DNA of 64,000 nt from Streptomyces tendae (GCF_014650435.1 NZ_BMUY01000001.1:930001-994000); one strand, 5' to 3'. Positions 18,407 through 29,188 are shown, counted from the stretch's first letter. Numbers and translations are program-made. The notes: generated by a model not told the origin, from the letters alone.

Positions 18407-18452
18407 CCAGAAGTCCCGCTTCGTCACGCAGGTGACGGGGCGGGACTTCTGG
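18407..18452 (+). terminator. Terminator of rho
   Basis: CCAGAAGTCCCGC (18407-18419) pairs perfectly with GCGGGACTTCTGG (18440-18452), and GTCAC/GTGAC continues the stem inside. It begins 29 nt after the rho stop. Confidence 0.85.
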
Positions 18453-18608
18453 CGTTCCGGGCTTGTAGGATCAGCGCACCGCAGTGGGGGGGAACGTATT
18501 TTCGGATACGCCCACGGGGCGATCGGTGATCCGTGCTGTCCGCACGCACGGACCCGGGCCCGCCGGGCGCTTCTCTCCTGCCTGCGTCTACAGCGACAGG
18601 AGACCTGA

Positions 18609-20399
18609 GTGACCTCTACCCCTCGAAGAGCCCGCCTGGCTCTTCCCGCGGCCACCGCCGCACTCGCCCTGTCGGGCGCGGTCCTCGCGGCCGTCCCCGC
18701 CCAGGCGTCCGGCGGGACCCCCGTCCCGCCCCGGCCGGCCGTCACCGAACGGCCCGCCACCGCGTCCCACGCCGAGCTGGCGCAGCGCGCCCAGGAGTCC
18801 GGGGCCGCCCTCAAGAACGGGACCGCGACCGCTCCCGGCGCGCAGCCGGAGGCCGGCCCGAGCGCCGGCGCCCCGTCCGGCCGGGTCGACCCGAAGATCA
18901 TCGGTGGCAAGGACGCGTCGATCTCCGAGGCGCCGTGGATGGTGCAGCTGCACTACTACGACGACAAGGGCAACAACGACCCCGCCGACGACGAGGGCTA
19001 CTTCTGCGGCGGCACCCTGGTCGCCCCGGCGAAGGTCCTCACCGCCGCGCACTGCGTGTACGGCCTGGACTGGACGGAAAACGGCACCATCGTCGCCGGC
19101 ACCGCCCAGCTGCCCGACGAAACGGGCCTGCACGGCGGCCGGGTGGCCGGCGTATGGCGCCAGTGGGTCAACCCCACGTACCGGCCGAGCACCACCTCGG
19201 GCGGCGACCTGGCGGTGCTCACGCTGACCGAGGCGCTGCCGTACAAGACGCTGCGGCCGACGACGAGCGGCGACACCGCCTCCTACGCCAACGGGACCCC
19301 GGCGACGGTCTACGGCTGGGGTCGCACCAGCTCCACCAGCCAGGACATCTCGCCGACGCTGAAGAAGGCGACCGTGCCGATGCGCCCGGACGCCTCCTGC
19401 ACCTCGTACTGGGGCTCCGACTTCGTGCCCGGCCAGATGGCCTGCGCCGGCGACGCGGCCTCCGGCCAGGACGCCGGTACGGTCTCCCCGTGCAACGGCG
19501 ACTCCGGCGGCCCGCTCGTGGTCAACGGCCGGATCGCCGGCGTCGTGTCCTGGGGTGTCGAGGACTGCGTCGCCTCGGGCGCCTACGCCGTCTACGCCAA
19601 GGTCAGCTCCTATGTCGGCGAGGTCAACTCCCGCGTCGACGACACCGACCTGAACTTCGACGGCCTCGCGGACCTCTTCGCCCGCACTCCCGGCGGCGAG
19701 GCGTACGAGTACTACTCCCTCGGCGACAGCTGGCCGTACCTGGGCAACCGCCTCTGGCTCGGCGACTGGGGCGGGGTGAGCCTGGTGCGCCAGGGCGACC
19801 TGGACCGCGACTTCTGGCAGGACTACGTGTACCGCGCCTCGGACGGCGTGCTGTACACCCTCGCCTTCGACGGGGTCGACGCCTACGAGTCGATCCGTGT
19901 CGGCGGCGGCTGGAACGCGATGAAGGACCTCCGCGTCCCGGGCGACCTCTCCGGCGACGCCCTGCCCGACCTGGTCGCCAAGGACAAGGACGGCGTCCTG
20001 TGGCTCTACCCCGGCAAGGGCGACGGCACGTTCGGCAGCCGCGTCCGGATCGGCGGCGGCTGGGCCGCGTACACGATCACCGGCAAGGGCGACTACAACC
20101 GCGACGGCAGGCCCGACCTGCTGGCGCGCGACGGCTCCGGCGTCCTGTGGCTGTACCCGGGAACCGGGAAGGCCGCACCGGCCCTCGGCAGCCGGGTCAG
20201 GGTCGGCGGCGGCTGGAACGCCTACAGCGCCTTCGCCACCGCCGGTGACACCACCGGTGACGGCAGGCCCGACCTGCTGGCCCGCGACAGCTCCGGTGTG
20301 ATGTGGCTGTACAAGGGCACCGGGAAGTCCGGCACGGCGACGTTCAAGACCCGGGTGCGGGTCGGCGGCGGCTGGAACGCGTTCAACCTCCTCGGCTGA
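18609..20399 (+). CDS. Secreted trypsin-like serine protease with FG-GAP/VCBS-like repeats
   Basis: The 596-aa product has a Tat/Sec-type signal peptide (RR at 6-7, hydrophobic 11-30, cleavage near AQA at 31-33), a propeptide of about 60 residues, then the S1 protease domain starting IIGG (97-100). Catalytic H148 (LTAAHC), D200 (GGDLAVL) and S299 (CNGDSGGP) are all present. The C-terminal half (from about 345) consists of repeats of about 58 residues of the FG-GAP type, each with a DxNxDGxxDLLAR calcium-loop-like segment and a VRVGGGWNA motif. The repeats probably form a beta-propeller for binding. The GTG start follows AGGAGACC. The gene is monocistronic. Confidence 0.92.
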   Translation: MTSTPRRARLALPAATAALALSGAVLAAVPAQASGGTPVPPRPAVTERPATASHAELAQRAQESGAALKNGTATAPGAQPEAGPSAGAPSGRVDPKIIGGKDASISEAPWMVQLHYYDDKGNNDPADDEGYFCGGTLVAPAKVLTAAHCVYGLDWTENGTIVAGTAQLPDETGLHGGRVAGVWRQWVNPTYRPSTTSGGDLAVLTLTEALPYKTLRPTTSGDTASYANGTPATVYGWGRTSSTSQDISPTLKKATVPMRPDASCTSYWGSDFVPGQMACAGDAASGQDAGTVSPCNGDSGGPLVVNGRIAGVVSWGVEDCVASGAYAVYAKVSSYVGEVNSRVDDTDLNFDGLADLFARTPGGEAYEYYSLGDSWPYLGNRLWLGDWGGVSLVRQGDLDRDFWQDYVYRASDGVLYTLAFDGVDAYESIRVGGGWNAMKDLRVPGDLSGDALPDLVAKDKDGVLWLYPGKGDGTFGSRVRIGGGWAAYTITGKGDYNRDGRPDLLARDGSGVLWLYPGTGKAAPALGSRVRVGGGWNAYSAFATAGDTTGDGRPDLLARDSSGVMWLYKGTGKSGTATFKTRVRVGGGWNAFNLLG

Positions 20400-20413
20400 G
20401 CGAACGATCCCCT

Positions 20414-20446
20414 CGGGGCCGCCTCCACCTCGGGGGCGGCCCCTTC
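20414..20446 (+). terminator. Terminator after the secreted protease
   Basis: GGGGCCGCC pairs with GGCGGCCCC across a short loop, starting about 15 nt after the stop and followed by TTCG. Confidence 0.7.
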
Positions 20447-20744
20447 GCCGTTCACCGGGCCCCGGTTTGCGACCTTCACCACACGGGAGGCCCCGGCCGG
20501 AGTTCCGGTGGGACGGGGCCGATGCTCGTGGAGGCCCAGGTCAGCGCCGCGGACCCGGCTACTACGAACACGCTCCGTCACCGTTTTTGCACCGGTTCGC
20601 CACAGTCCGTTGTGCAACCCTGTCCCGAGTTCCGCCGTCTGAGCTACGGAGGGACCATGGTGAGGTACCGGCGCCGACCGCCGGAGCCGACCGACCCGAC
20701 CCTGAGCGCAGGGGGTAACCGACCGGACGAACACCGAGGAGCCC
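20447..20744 (+). promoter_or_regulatory. Upstream region of the LCP gene
   Basis: No gene is seen. TTGCAC (20587-20592) and GTGCAA (20612-20617) form an inverted repeat with a 19-nt spacer just after a T5 run, a possible operator or small hairpin. A GGAGGGACCATG at about 20648-20659 looks like a start site, but its frame runs through the LCP gene out of phase. Confidence 0.35.
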
Positions 20745-21893
20745 ATGTCCGCCGAGAGCACGCCGGATCCCGCGATACCCGGCCACGGCCAGTCCCGCAC
20801 CCCCGGCCCCGGCCGCCGGGGCAGGGGCCGCCGCCGCAAGCCCACGGCCAAGCGGCGCAAGGCCCTGCTCGTCGCGGCCTGGAGCGCCGCGGGCATCGTC
20901 GTCCTGGGCGGCACCGGAGCCGGAGTCCTGTACTTCAAGCTCAACGGCAACCTCACGAGCGTCGACATCGACCAGGCACTCGGCGCCGACCGGCCCGAGA
21001 AGGCCGACAACGGCTCGGAGAACATCCTGGTCCTCGGCTCCGACACCCGCTCCGGCGGCAACAAGAAGCTCGGCGGCGGCACCGACGACGGCACCGCCCG
21101 CTCGGACACGGCGATGATCGTGCACGTGTACAAGGGCCACAAGAAGGCCAGCGTGGTCTCCATCCCGCGCGACACCCTCATCGACCGCCCCGACTGCACC
21201 GACACCGACGGCGGTCAGCACCCCGCCGCCGACGACGTCATGTTCAACTCCGCCTACTCCACCGGCGGCGCCGCCTGCGCCGTGAAGACCGTGGAGTCGA
21301 TCAGCGGCCTGCGCATGGACCACTACCTGGAGGTCGACTTCAGCGGCTTCCAGAACCTCATCGACGACCTCGGCGGCGTCCGGGTCACCACCACCGAGGA
21401 CATCAAGGACCTCGACAGCCACCTCGACCTCACCGCCGGCACCCACCGGCTCGACGGCGAGCAGGCCCTCGGCCTGGTCCGCACCCGGCACGGCGTCGGC
21501 GACGGCTCCGACCTCGGCCGCATCCAGCTCCAGCAGGCATTCGTCAAGGCCCTGGTCCACCAGGTCAAGGACATCGGCCTGCTCGGCAACCCCAAGAAGC
21601 TGTACGACATCGCCGACACCGCCACCAAGACCGTCACCACGGACTCCGACCTGGGCTCGGTGAACTCCCTGATGTCCTTCGCGAGCGGTCTGAAGGGCAT
21701 CGGCCCGGACAAGATGCACATGGTCACCACGCCGGTGGTCTACGACCCCGCGGACCCGAACCGGGTGCTCCTGGAGAAGACCAAGGCCGACCAGGTCTGG
21801 ACGGCCCTGAAGAACGACCGCCCGATCCCGGAGTCGGCCACGCAGGGCACGGCCACGGGCGAGGCCAAGGGCGTCGTCAACGCCGGGGAATAG
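20745..21893 (+). CDS. LytR-CpsA-Psr (LCP) family glycopolymer ligase
   Basis: LCP enzymes transfer undecaprenyl-linked glycopolymers such as teichoic acids or related wall polymers to peptidoglycan. The 382-aa protein has a basic cytoplasmic tail, one membrane segment (about 40-64) and an extracellular LCP domain with the conserved LGSDTR (98-103), SDTAMI (120-125) and SIPRDT (139-144, with R142/D143) segments and the [14 protein letters not shown] motif. GAGGAG precedes the ATG. It stands alone before rpmE. The exact polymer cannot be told from sequence. Confidence 0.92.
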   Translation: MSAESTPDPAIPGHGQSRTPGPGRRGRGRRRKPTAKRRKALLVAAWSAAGIVVLGGTGAGVLYFKLNGNLTSVDIDQALGADRPEKADNGSENILVLGSDTRSGGNKKLGGGTDDGTARSDTAMIVHVYKGHKKASVVSIPRDTLIDRPDCTDTDGGQHPAADDVMFNSAYSTGGAACAVKTVESISGLRMDHYLEVDFSGFQNLIDDLGGVRVTTTEDIKDLDSHLDLTAGTHRLDGEQALGLVRTRHGVGDGSDLGRIQLQQAFVKALVHQVKDIGLLGNPKKLYDIADTATKTVTTDSDLGSVNSLMSFASGLKGIGPDKMHMVTTPVVYDPADPNRVLLEKTKADQVWTALKNDRPIPESATQGTATGEAKGVVNAGE

Positions 21894-22017
21894 ATCCCGC
21901 CGCCCCCCGGTTTTGGGGGATGGCGCCAGTCCTGGCAGACTGGTACGTCGGCTCCGGTTCACGCTCCCGCACCCCGCGGCGGCGACCCGGCGCCCTCCCG
22001 GAACAGTAGGAGACACC

Positions 22018-22242
22018 TTGAAGCGCGACATCCACCCCGAGTACGTCGAGACGCAGGTCAGCTGCACCTGTGGCGCGTCGTTCACCACCCGCAGCACCAT
22101 CCAGTCCGGCACCATCCGGGCCGAGGTCTGCTCCGAGTGCCACCCGTTCTACACGGGCAAGCAGAAGATCCTCGACACCGGTGGCCGCGTGGCCCGCTTC
22201 GAGGCCCGCTTCGGCAAGGCTGCCGCCGGCTCCAAGAAGTAG
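22018..22242 (+). CDS. rpmE: 50S ribosomal protein L31 (zinc-binding form)
   Basis: The 74-aa protein begins at TTG 22018, seven nucleotides after an AGGAG site, and starts [11 protein letters not shown]. Cysteines in SCTCG and CSEC make it the zinc-containing C+ form; Streptomyces also encode a cysteine-free paralogue used under zinc starvation. It is followed by a strong terminator. Confidence 0.97.
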   Translation: MKRDIHPEYVETQVSCTCGASFTTRSTIQSGTIRAEVCSECHPFYTGKQKILDTGGRVARFEARFGKAAAGSKK

Positions 22243-22254
22243 CGAGCCCCCAAC

Positions 22255-22307
22255 CGCCGGTCCACGGCCGCATCCCCTCCCCGGGGAGCGCCGGGACCGG
22301 CGTTTTT
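22255..22307 (+). terminator. Rho-independent terminator of rpmE
   Basis: CGCCGGTCC pairs with GGACCGGCG across a GC-rich inner stem, followed directly by TTTTT (22303-22307). It is one of the few classical T-tract terminators in this window. Confidence 0.85.
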
Positions 22308-22351
22308 GGTCGCCCGCCTTCCCCTTCCCAAGCAGTAAGCAGGAGCCCAAG

Positions 22352-23428
22352 ATGTTCGAGGCCGTCGAGGAACTCGTCGCCGAGCACGCCGACCTGGAGA
22401 AGAAGCTCGCCGACCCGTCGGTCCACGCCGACCAGGCGAACGCGCGCAAGCTGAACAAGCGGTACGCCGAGCTGACCCCGATCGTCGCCACGTTCCGCTC
22501 CTGGAAGCAGACCGGCGACGACATCGAGACCGCGCGCGAGTTCGCGGCCGACGACCCCGACTTCGCCGCCGAGGTCAAGGAGCTGGACAAGCAGCGCGAC
22601 GAGCTCACCGAGAAGCTGCGCCTGCTCCTCGTCCCGCGCGACCCCAGCGACGACAAGGACGTCATCCTCGAGATCAAGGCGGGCGCGGGCGGCGACGAGT
22701 CCGCCCTGTTCGCCGGCGACCTGCTGCGCATGTACCTGCGCTACGCCGAGCGGATCGGCTGGAAGACCGAGATCATCGACTCCACCGAGTCCGAGCTGGG
22801 CGGCTACAAGGACGTCCAGGTCGCCGTGAAGACCAAGGGCGGCCCGGGCGCCACCGAGCCCGGCCAGGGCGTCTGGGCGCGGCTGAAGTACGAGGGCGGC
22901 GTGCACCGCGTGCAGCGCGTCCCCGCGACCGAGTCCCAGGGCCGGATCCACACCTCCGCGGCGGGTGTCCTCGTGACCCCCGAGGCCGAGGAGATCGACG
23001 TCGAGATCAACCAGAACGACCTCCGCATCGACGTCTACCGCTCCTCCGGACCCGGCGGCCAGTCCGTCAACACCACCGACTCCGCCGTGCGCATCACGCA
23101 CATCCCGACCGGAGTCGTCGCCTCCTGCCAGAACGAGAAGAGCCAGCTGCAGAACAAGGAGCAGGCGATGCGTATCCTGCGCTCCAGGCTGCTCGCGGCG
23201 GCGCAGGAGGAGGCGGAGAAGGAGGCCGCGGACGCCCGGCGCAGCCAGGTCCGCACCGTCGACCGCTCCGAGAAGATCCGCACGTACAACTTCCCGGAGA
23301 ACCGTATCTCGGACCACCGCGTCGGCTTCAAGGCGTACAACCTGGACCAGGTCCTGGACGGCGACCTCGACTCGGTGATCCAGGCATGCGTCGACGCGGA
23401 CTCGGCGGCCAAGCTCGCCGCCGCGTAG
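22352..23428 (+). CDS. prfA: Peptide chain release factor 1
   Basis: RF1 reads UAA and UAG stop codons. The 358-aa protein carries the tripeptide anticodon PAT (191-193, in [10 protein letters not shown]), which separates RF1 from RF2 (SPF), and the catalytic GGQ (235-237). AGGAG precedes the ATG. It is followed 51 nt later by prmC, whose product methylates the GGQ glutamine. Confidence 0.98.
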   Translation: MFEAVEELVAEHADLEKKLADPSVHADQANARKLNKRYAELTPIVATFRSWKQTGDDIETAREFAADDPDFAAEVKELDKQRDELTEKLRLLLVPRDPSDDKDVILEIKAGAGGDESALFAGDLLRMYLRYAERIGWKTEIIDSTESELGGYKDVQVAVKTKGGPGATEPGQGVWARLKYEGGVHRVQRVPATESQGRIHTSAAGVLVTPEAEEIDVEINQNDLRIDVYRSSGPGGQSVNTTDSAVRITHIPTGVVASCQNEKSQLQNKEQAMRILRSRLLAAAQEEAEKEAADARRSQVRTVDRSEKIRTYNFPENRISDHRVGFKAYNLDQVLDGDLDSVIQACVDADSAAKLAAA

Positions 23429-23479
23429 ACACCGCCGCACCACCCGCACCGGACAACAGCTCAGCCCCGGAGGACCAGC

Positions 23480-24325
23480 GTGAACCTGCTGCTCATGGAG
23501 GTGGCCCAGGCCACCCAGCGGCTGGCCGACGCCGGCGTGCCCTCGCCGCGCACCGACGCGGAGGAGCTCGCCGCGCATCTCCACGGCGTCAAGCGGAGCG
23601 AGCTGCACACCGTGCCGGACGCGGACTTCGACGCCCGGTACTGGGAGGTCGTCGCCCGCCGGGAGGCGCGCGAGCCGCTGCAGCACATCACCGGCCGCGC
23701 CTACTTCCGCTACCTGGAGCTCCAGGTCGGCCCAGGCGTCTTCGTGCCCCGCCCCGAGACCGAGTCGGTCGTCGGCTGGGCCATAGACGCGGTGCGCGCC
23801 ATGGACGTCGTCGAGCCCTGCATCGTCGACCTGTGCACCGGCTCGGGCGCCATCGCGCTCGCGCTCGCCCAGGAGGTGCCGCGCTCGCGCGTGCACGCCG
23901 TGGAGCTGTCCGAGGACGCCCTCACGTGGACGCGCAAGAACATGGAGGGGTCCAGGGTCGACCTGCGCCAGGGAGACGCCCTGACCGCCTTCCCGGACCT
24001 CGACGGCCAGGTCGACCTGGTGGTGTCCAACCCGCCGTACATCCCGCTCACCGAGTGGGAGTACGTCGCCCCCGAGGCCCGCGACCACGATCCCGAACTG
24101 GCCCTGTTCTCCGGCGAGGACGGACTGGACCTGATCCGCGGCCTGGAACGCACCGCGCACCGCCTGCTGCGCCCCGGCGGCGTGGTCGTCGTCGAGCACG
24201 CCGACACCCAGGGCGGCCAGGTGCCGTGGATCTTCACCGAGGAGCGGGGCTGGGCCGACGCGGCCGACCACCCCGACCTCAACAACCGGCCCAGGTTCGC
24301 GACCGCCCGCAAGGCGATGCCGTGA
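23480..24325 (+). CDS. prmC: Release factor glutamine methyltransferase
   Basis: This enzyme N5-methylates the glutamine of the GGQ motif in release factors. The 281-aa protein has an N-terminal helical RF-binding domain, SAM motif I (VDLCTGSGAIALALA) and the catalytic NPPY (184-187). The GTG start follows a GGAGGA site. The stop overlaps the GTG of a 17-codon frame that leads directly into the next gene. Confidence 0.96.
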   Translation: MNLLLMEVAQATQRLADAGVPSPRTDAEELAAHLHGVKRSELHTVPDADFDARYWEVVARREAREPLQHITGRAYFRYLELQVGPGVFVPRPETESVVGWAIDAVRAMDVVEPCIVDLCTGSGAIALALAQEVPRSRVHAVELSEDALTWTRKNMEGSRVDLRQGDALTAFPDLDGQVDLVVSNPPYIPLTEWEYVAPEARDHDPELALFSGEDGLDLIRGLERTAHRLLRPGGVVVVEHADTQGGQVPWIFTEERGWADAADHPDLNNRPRFATARKAMP

Positions 24326-24375
24326 ACGTCCCGACCACTCCCACCCCGCAGTACGTGTACGAGGAGGCCCGCTAA

Positions 24376-25023
24376 ATGGCACGGCGATACGACACCAACG
24401 ACGCGACCGACCGAGTGACCGGTCTGCGCGAGGCCGCGTCCGCCGTCCGCCGAGGCGAGCTGGTGGTGCTGCCGACGGACACCGTGTACGGCATCGGCGC
24501 CGACGCCTTCGCGCCGGAGGCCGTCGGCGATCTGCTGGAGGCCAAGGGGCGCGGCCGCAACATGCCCTCCCCGGTGCTCATCGGCTCGCCGAACACCCTG
24601 CACGGCCTGGTCACCGACTTCTCCGAGCTGGCCTGGGAGCTGGTGGACGCCTTCTGGCCGGGCGCGCTGACGCTGGTTGCCAAGCACCAGCCGTCGCTGC
24701 AGTGGGACCTCGGCGAGACCCGCGGCACGGTCGCAGTCCGGATGCCGCTGCACCCGGTCGCCATCGAGCTGCTCACCGAGGTCGGTCCGATGGCCGTCTC
24801 CTCCGCCAACCTGACCGGCCACCCGGCCCCCGAGGACTGCGACGCGGCCCAGCAGATGCTCGGCGACTCCGTCTCCGTCTACCTCGACGGCGGCCCCACC
24901 CCCGGCATCGTCCCGTCGTCCATCGTCGACGTCACCCGCGAGGTGCCCGTGCTGCTGCGCGCGGGCTCGCTGTCGGCGGAGGAGCTGCGCAAGGTGGTAC
25001 CCGACCTCGAGGTGGCGAATTGA
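24376..25023 (+). CDS. L-threonylcarbamoyladenylate synthase (Sua5/YwlC/YrdC)
   Basis: This enzyme makes threonylcarbamoyl-AMP for the t6A modification of ANN-decoding tRNAs. The 215-aa protein shows the YrdC domain: LPTDTVYGIGADA, KGRGRNMPSPVLIGS, the hydrophobic LTLVAKH strand, and SSANLTGHPAP. It is the short form without the extra Sua5 C-terminal domain. GAGGAGG lies 8 nt before the ATG. The stop TGA overlaps the TTG start of the next gene. Confidence 0.94.
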   Translation: MARRYDTNDATDRVTGLREAASAVRRGELVVLPTDTVYGIGADAFAPEAVGDLLEAKGRGRNMPSPVLIGSPNTLHGLVTDFSELAWELVDAFWPGALTLVAKHQPSLQWDLGETRGTVAVRMPLHPVAIELLTEVGPMAVSSANLTGHPAPEDCDAAQQMLGDSVSVYLDGGPTPGIVPSSIVDVTREVPVLLRAGSLSAEELRKVVPDLEVAN

Positions 25024-25700
25024 CGGCCCCTGAGACGGGGCGTGGCATAGGCAACGGGGAACGCGCCGCGGAGATCACGACCACGTTCGTCGGACTTCCG
25101 CGCGACAGCTTCCGCATCCTCCACGTCAGCACCGGAAACGTCTGCCGCTCGCCCATCACCGAGCGGCTGACCCGGCACGCGGTACAGGAGCGGCTGGGCG
25201 TGCTGGGCGGCGGCCTGATCGTGGAGAGCGCCGGCACCTGGGGCCACGAGGGCGCCCCCATGGAGGCGAACGCCGAGACGGTCCTCACCGACTTCGGCGC
25301 CGATCCCGCCGGCTTCACCGGCCGCGAACTGCTCGACGAGCACGTGATCCGCGCCGACCTGGTCCTCACCGCGACCCGGGACCACCGGGCCCAGGTCATC
25401 TCCATGGGCCACTCGGCGGGCCTGCGCACCTTCACCCTGAAGGAGTTCACCCGCCTGGTGAACGCCATCGACCCGGCGACGCTCCCGCCCCTGGAGGACG
25501 GCGTCGTCACCCGCGCCCGCGCCCTGGTGCGCGCGGCCGCCGCGCTGCGCGGGTGGCTCCTGGCGCCCACGGTGGAGGCGGACGAGGTGTACGACCCGTA
25601 CGGCGCGCCCCTGACGTTCTTCCGCTCGATCGGCGACGAGATACACCAGGCGCTGGATCCCGTGGTGACGGCGCTGACGGGGGTTTCCGCGCGGGCGTGA
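25020..25700 (+). CDS. LMW protein tyrosine phosphatase-like protein with altered active site
   Basis: The 226-aa protein has the low-molecular-weight PTP fold signature, but the P-loop reads VSTGNVCRSP (36-45). The position of the catalytic cysteine is S37; C42, R43 and S44 are kept. The general-acid loop with D192 (YDPYG) is also present. The TTG start at 25020 overlaps the preceding stop (TTGA). Either the protein is a non-hydrolysing phosphoprotein binder or it uses another nucleophile such as C42. It forms a translationally coupled unit with the t6A gene. It is a different protein class from arsenate reductases, which keep the first cysteine. Confidence 0.75.
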   Translation: MTAPETGRGIGNGERAAEITTTFVGLPRDSFRILHVSTGNVCRSPITERLTRHAVQERLGVLGGGLIVESAGTWGHEGAPMEANAETVLTDFGADPAGFTGRELLDEHVIRADLVLTATRDHRAQVISMGHSAGLRTFTLKEFTRLVNAIDPATLPPLEDGVVTRARALVRAAAALRGWLLAPTVEADEVYDPYGAPLTFFRSIGDEIHQALDPVVTALTGVSARA

Positions 25701-25766
25701 GGCGGGGTGGGGCTCGCGGGCCTACATTGGTCGTACGTCACCGTCGACGCATGCCCGGAGCGCACC

Positions 25767-27023
<1,257 letters not shown>

Positions 27024-27176
27024 GATCTTCGCGGTCTCCGGGCCGGGGCGGGGTAGGCGGACACGGGTGCACAGCCGCACGTGCAACCATCGTCGCTACC
27101 CGGAAGTCCTCATCCATATGCCTGGATGGCTAGGCTGTGAGGCCGGGAATGGCCAGCGAGACCTGTGGGGAAGCCC

Positions 27177-28481
27177 GTGCGTGAATACCTGCTGACGCTC
27201 TGCGTCACGGCCGCGGTGACGTATCTGCTCACCGGGCCGGTACGCAAGTTCGCGATCGTGGCGGGTGCGATGCCCGAGATCCGGGCCCGCGACGTGCACC
27301 GGGAACCCACTCCGCGGCTCGGCGGGATCGCCATGTTCTTCGGGCTGTGCGCGGGTCTGCTGGTCGCCGACCACCTGACCAATCTCCACCAGGTCTTCGA
27401 GCAGTCCAACGAACCGCGGGCGCTGCTCTCCGGCGCCGCCCTGATCTGGCTGATCGGTGTGCTGGACGACAAGTTCGAGATCGACGCCCTGATCAAGCTG
27501 GGCAGCCAGATGATCGCCGCCGGCGTGATGGTGGTGCAGGGACTGACGATCCTGTGGCTGCCCATCCCGACCGTGGGCACGGTCGCGCTGACCCAGTGGC
27601 AGGGCACGCTGCTGACGGTGGCGCTGGTGGTCGTGACCATCAACGCGGTCAACTTCGTGGACGGCCTGGACGGTCTCGCGGCCGGCGTCGTGTGCATCGC
27701 GGCGGCGGCGTTCTTCATGTACGCCTACCGGATCTGGTACTCGTACGGCATCGAAGCCGCGGCGCCCGCCTCGCTGTTCGCGGCCATCCTGATGGGCATG
27801 TGCCTGGGCTTCCTGCCGCACAACATCCATCCCGCGCGCATCTTCATGGGCGACTCGGGCTCGATGCTGATCGGCCTGGTGCTGGCGGCGAGCGCGATCT
27901 CCATCACGGGCCAGGTGGACCCGGACAGCCTCTTCGGCGGCTCCGAGCGCAACACCGTGCACCAGATGGTGCCGGTCTACATCCCGCTGCTGATGCCGCT
28001 GACCATCATCGCCATCCCGGCCGCCGACCTGATCCTGGCGATCGTGCGCCGTACCTGGCGCGGCCAGTCGCCGTTCGCCGCGGACCGGGGGCACCTGCAC
28101 CACCGGCTGCTGGAGATCGGGCACTCGCACAGCCGCGCGGTGCTGATCATGTACTTCTTCTCGGCACTGATCGCGTTCGGCGCGCTCGCCTACTCGGTGA
28201 ACGCGGCGTCGATGTGGATCGTGCTGGGCGTCGTCTTCCTCAGTGCGATCGGCCTGGTCCTGCTCCTGCTGCCGCGCTTCACCCCGCGCGCCCCCCGCTG
28301 GGCCGAGGCCTTCGTGCCGCCGCGCTACCGGCGCCGCCGGGCGGCCAGCGCGACCGCGGCCGAGGGGGAGGCCCCGGCGGTCGCGGACGAGGACGAGGAC
28401 GGGGAGCGGGTGCGCGTCGCCGTGGGTGTCTCGGGCGTCAACGGGGCGACCGCCGTCGGACCTCGTTCGCGGGCGCGGTGA
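27177..28481 (+). CDS. WecA/Rfe-like undecaprenyl-phosphate sugar-1-phosphate transferase
   Basis: This integral membrane enzyme moves a sugar-1-phosphate (often GlcNAc) from UDP-sugar to undecaprenyl or decaprenyl phosphate, starting wall glycopolymer synthesis. The 434-aa protein has about 10-11 membrane segments, the Mg-binding GVLDDKF, the NFVDGLDGLA motif, FMGDSGSM and the HLHHRLLEIGHSH loop of the family. The C-terminal 60 residues are charged and cytoplasmic. The GTG at 27177 follows GGGGAAG. A TAGGCT hexamer (27131-27136) may be its -10 element. The corresponding gene precedes the atp operon in many actinobacteria. Confidence 0.9.
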   Translation: MREYLLTLCVTAAVTYLLTGPVRKFAIVAGAMPEIRARDVHREPTPRLGGIAMFFGLCAGLLVADHLTNLHQVFEQSNEPRALLSGAALIWLIGVLDDKFEIDALIKLGSQMIAAGVMVVQGLTILWLPIPTVGTVALTQWQGTLLTVALVVVTINAVNFVDGLDGLAAGVVCIAAAAFFMYAYRIWYSYGIEAAAPASLFAAILMGMCLGFLPHNIHPARIFMGDSGSMLIGLVLAASAISITGQVDPDSLFGGSERNTVHQMVPVYIPLLMPLTIIAIPAADLILAIVRRTWRGQSPFAADRGHLHHRLLEIGHSHSRAVLIMYFFSALIAFGALAYSVNAASMWIVLGVVFLSAIGLVLLLLPRFTPRAPRWAEAFVPPRYRRRRAASATAAEGEAPAVADEDEDGERVRVAVGVSGVNGATAVGPRSRAR

Positions 28482-28548
28482 GAAAGGTGCGAGGGGATAA
28501 ACCGCCCCATTACCAGACAAGTGGATGCAGTAATTGCACAAACGCGCA

Positions 28549-28570
28549 CTGTCACTCTCACGTGTGACAG
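28549..28570. promoter_or_regulatory. Inverted repeat upstream of atp operon
   Basis: CTGTCAC (28549-28555) and GTGACAG (28564-28570) are perfect 7-bp arms around 8 bp, in an unusually AT-rich stretch. This is a candidate operator; it could also serve as a terminator stem for the upstream transferase gene. Confidence 0.4.
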
Positions 28571-28606
28571 CAAGCACACCCACAGGTAAAGACCTCATCA
28601 AATAGT

Positions 28607-28624
28607 TTGTGATACGGTTCACGA
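28607..28624. promoter_or_regulatory. Putative Rex operator
   Basis: TTGTGATACGGTTCACGA closely resembles the Rex operator TTGTGAA-N4-TTCACAA, differing at two positions. Rex is the NADH/NAD sensor of Streptomyces and represses respiratory genes. The site is 130 bp upstream of atpI. Whether it overlaps the promoter cannot be read with certainty. Confidence 0.6.
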
Positions 28625-28753
28625 GTATTCCCGGGGTAGAGCCCAAGGACCGTAGTGCGACGGTCTCTTGAACGTGCGGACACCGTCCGACCCGGGGCTA
28701 CGCTCGTCCATGACGACACCTGCCCCCTGTGTGTTGAAAGCGGAGTTGCCGCC

Positions 28754-29188
28754 ATGCCGTCCAATGACGTCCGGATCCTGCTTCAGGCTGCCGTGCCCAC
28801 GGCTGCCGTCGGCGCTGTAGCCGCCGTCGTCAGCGCCGTGGTCGCCGGCGGCAAGGGCGCGGTCGGAGCCGTCGTCGCGACCGTGGTTGCGATGCTCTTC
28901 ATGGGGATCGGCCTCTACGTCCTGCAGCGCACCGCCAAATCGCTTCCGCACCTTTTCCAGGCGATGGGCCTGATGCTCTACGCGGCACAGATCCTGCTGC
29001 TGTTCGTCTTCCTCGCGGCGTTCAAGAACACGACGCTGTTCAACCCCCGGTCCTTCGCGATCACTTTGGTCGCCGTCACGCTCGCGTGGATCGCCGCGCA
29101 GACGCGGGCGCACATGAAGGCCAAGATCCTCTACGTCGAACCCGAGCCGAAGGGCGAAAAGCCCGAAAAGACGGGCCACTCGTCGTGA
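28754..29188 (+). CDS. atpI: ATP synthase accessory protein I-like
   Basis: The 144-aa small membrane protein has four predicted membrane segments (about 10-28, 32-52, 68-92, 98-115) and a charged C-terminus, in the place of atpI at the head of the atp operon. AtpI proteins assist assembly or stability of the c-ring. Sequence conservation is weak, so the name rests mainly on position and topology. The ATG at 28754 is chosen because the hydrophobic region follows directly. Confidence 0.75.
   Translation: MPSNDVRILLQAAVPTAAVGAVAAVVSAVVAGGKGAVGAVVATVVAMLFMGIGLYVLQRTAKSLPHLFQAMGLMLYAAQILLLFVFLAAFKNTTLFNPRSFAITLVAVTLAWIAAQTRAHMKAKILYVEPEPKGEKPEKTGHSS

Noticed and set aside
20648..20744. A start site GGAGGGACC-ATG upstream of the LCP gene
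   Set aside because: The frame is out of phase with the LCP gene and continues through it with no sensible protein. The LCP ATG at 20745 has its own GAGGAG site.
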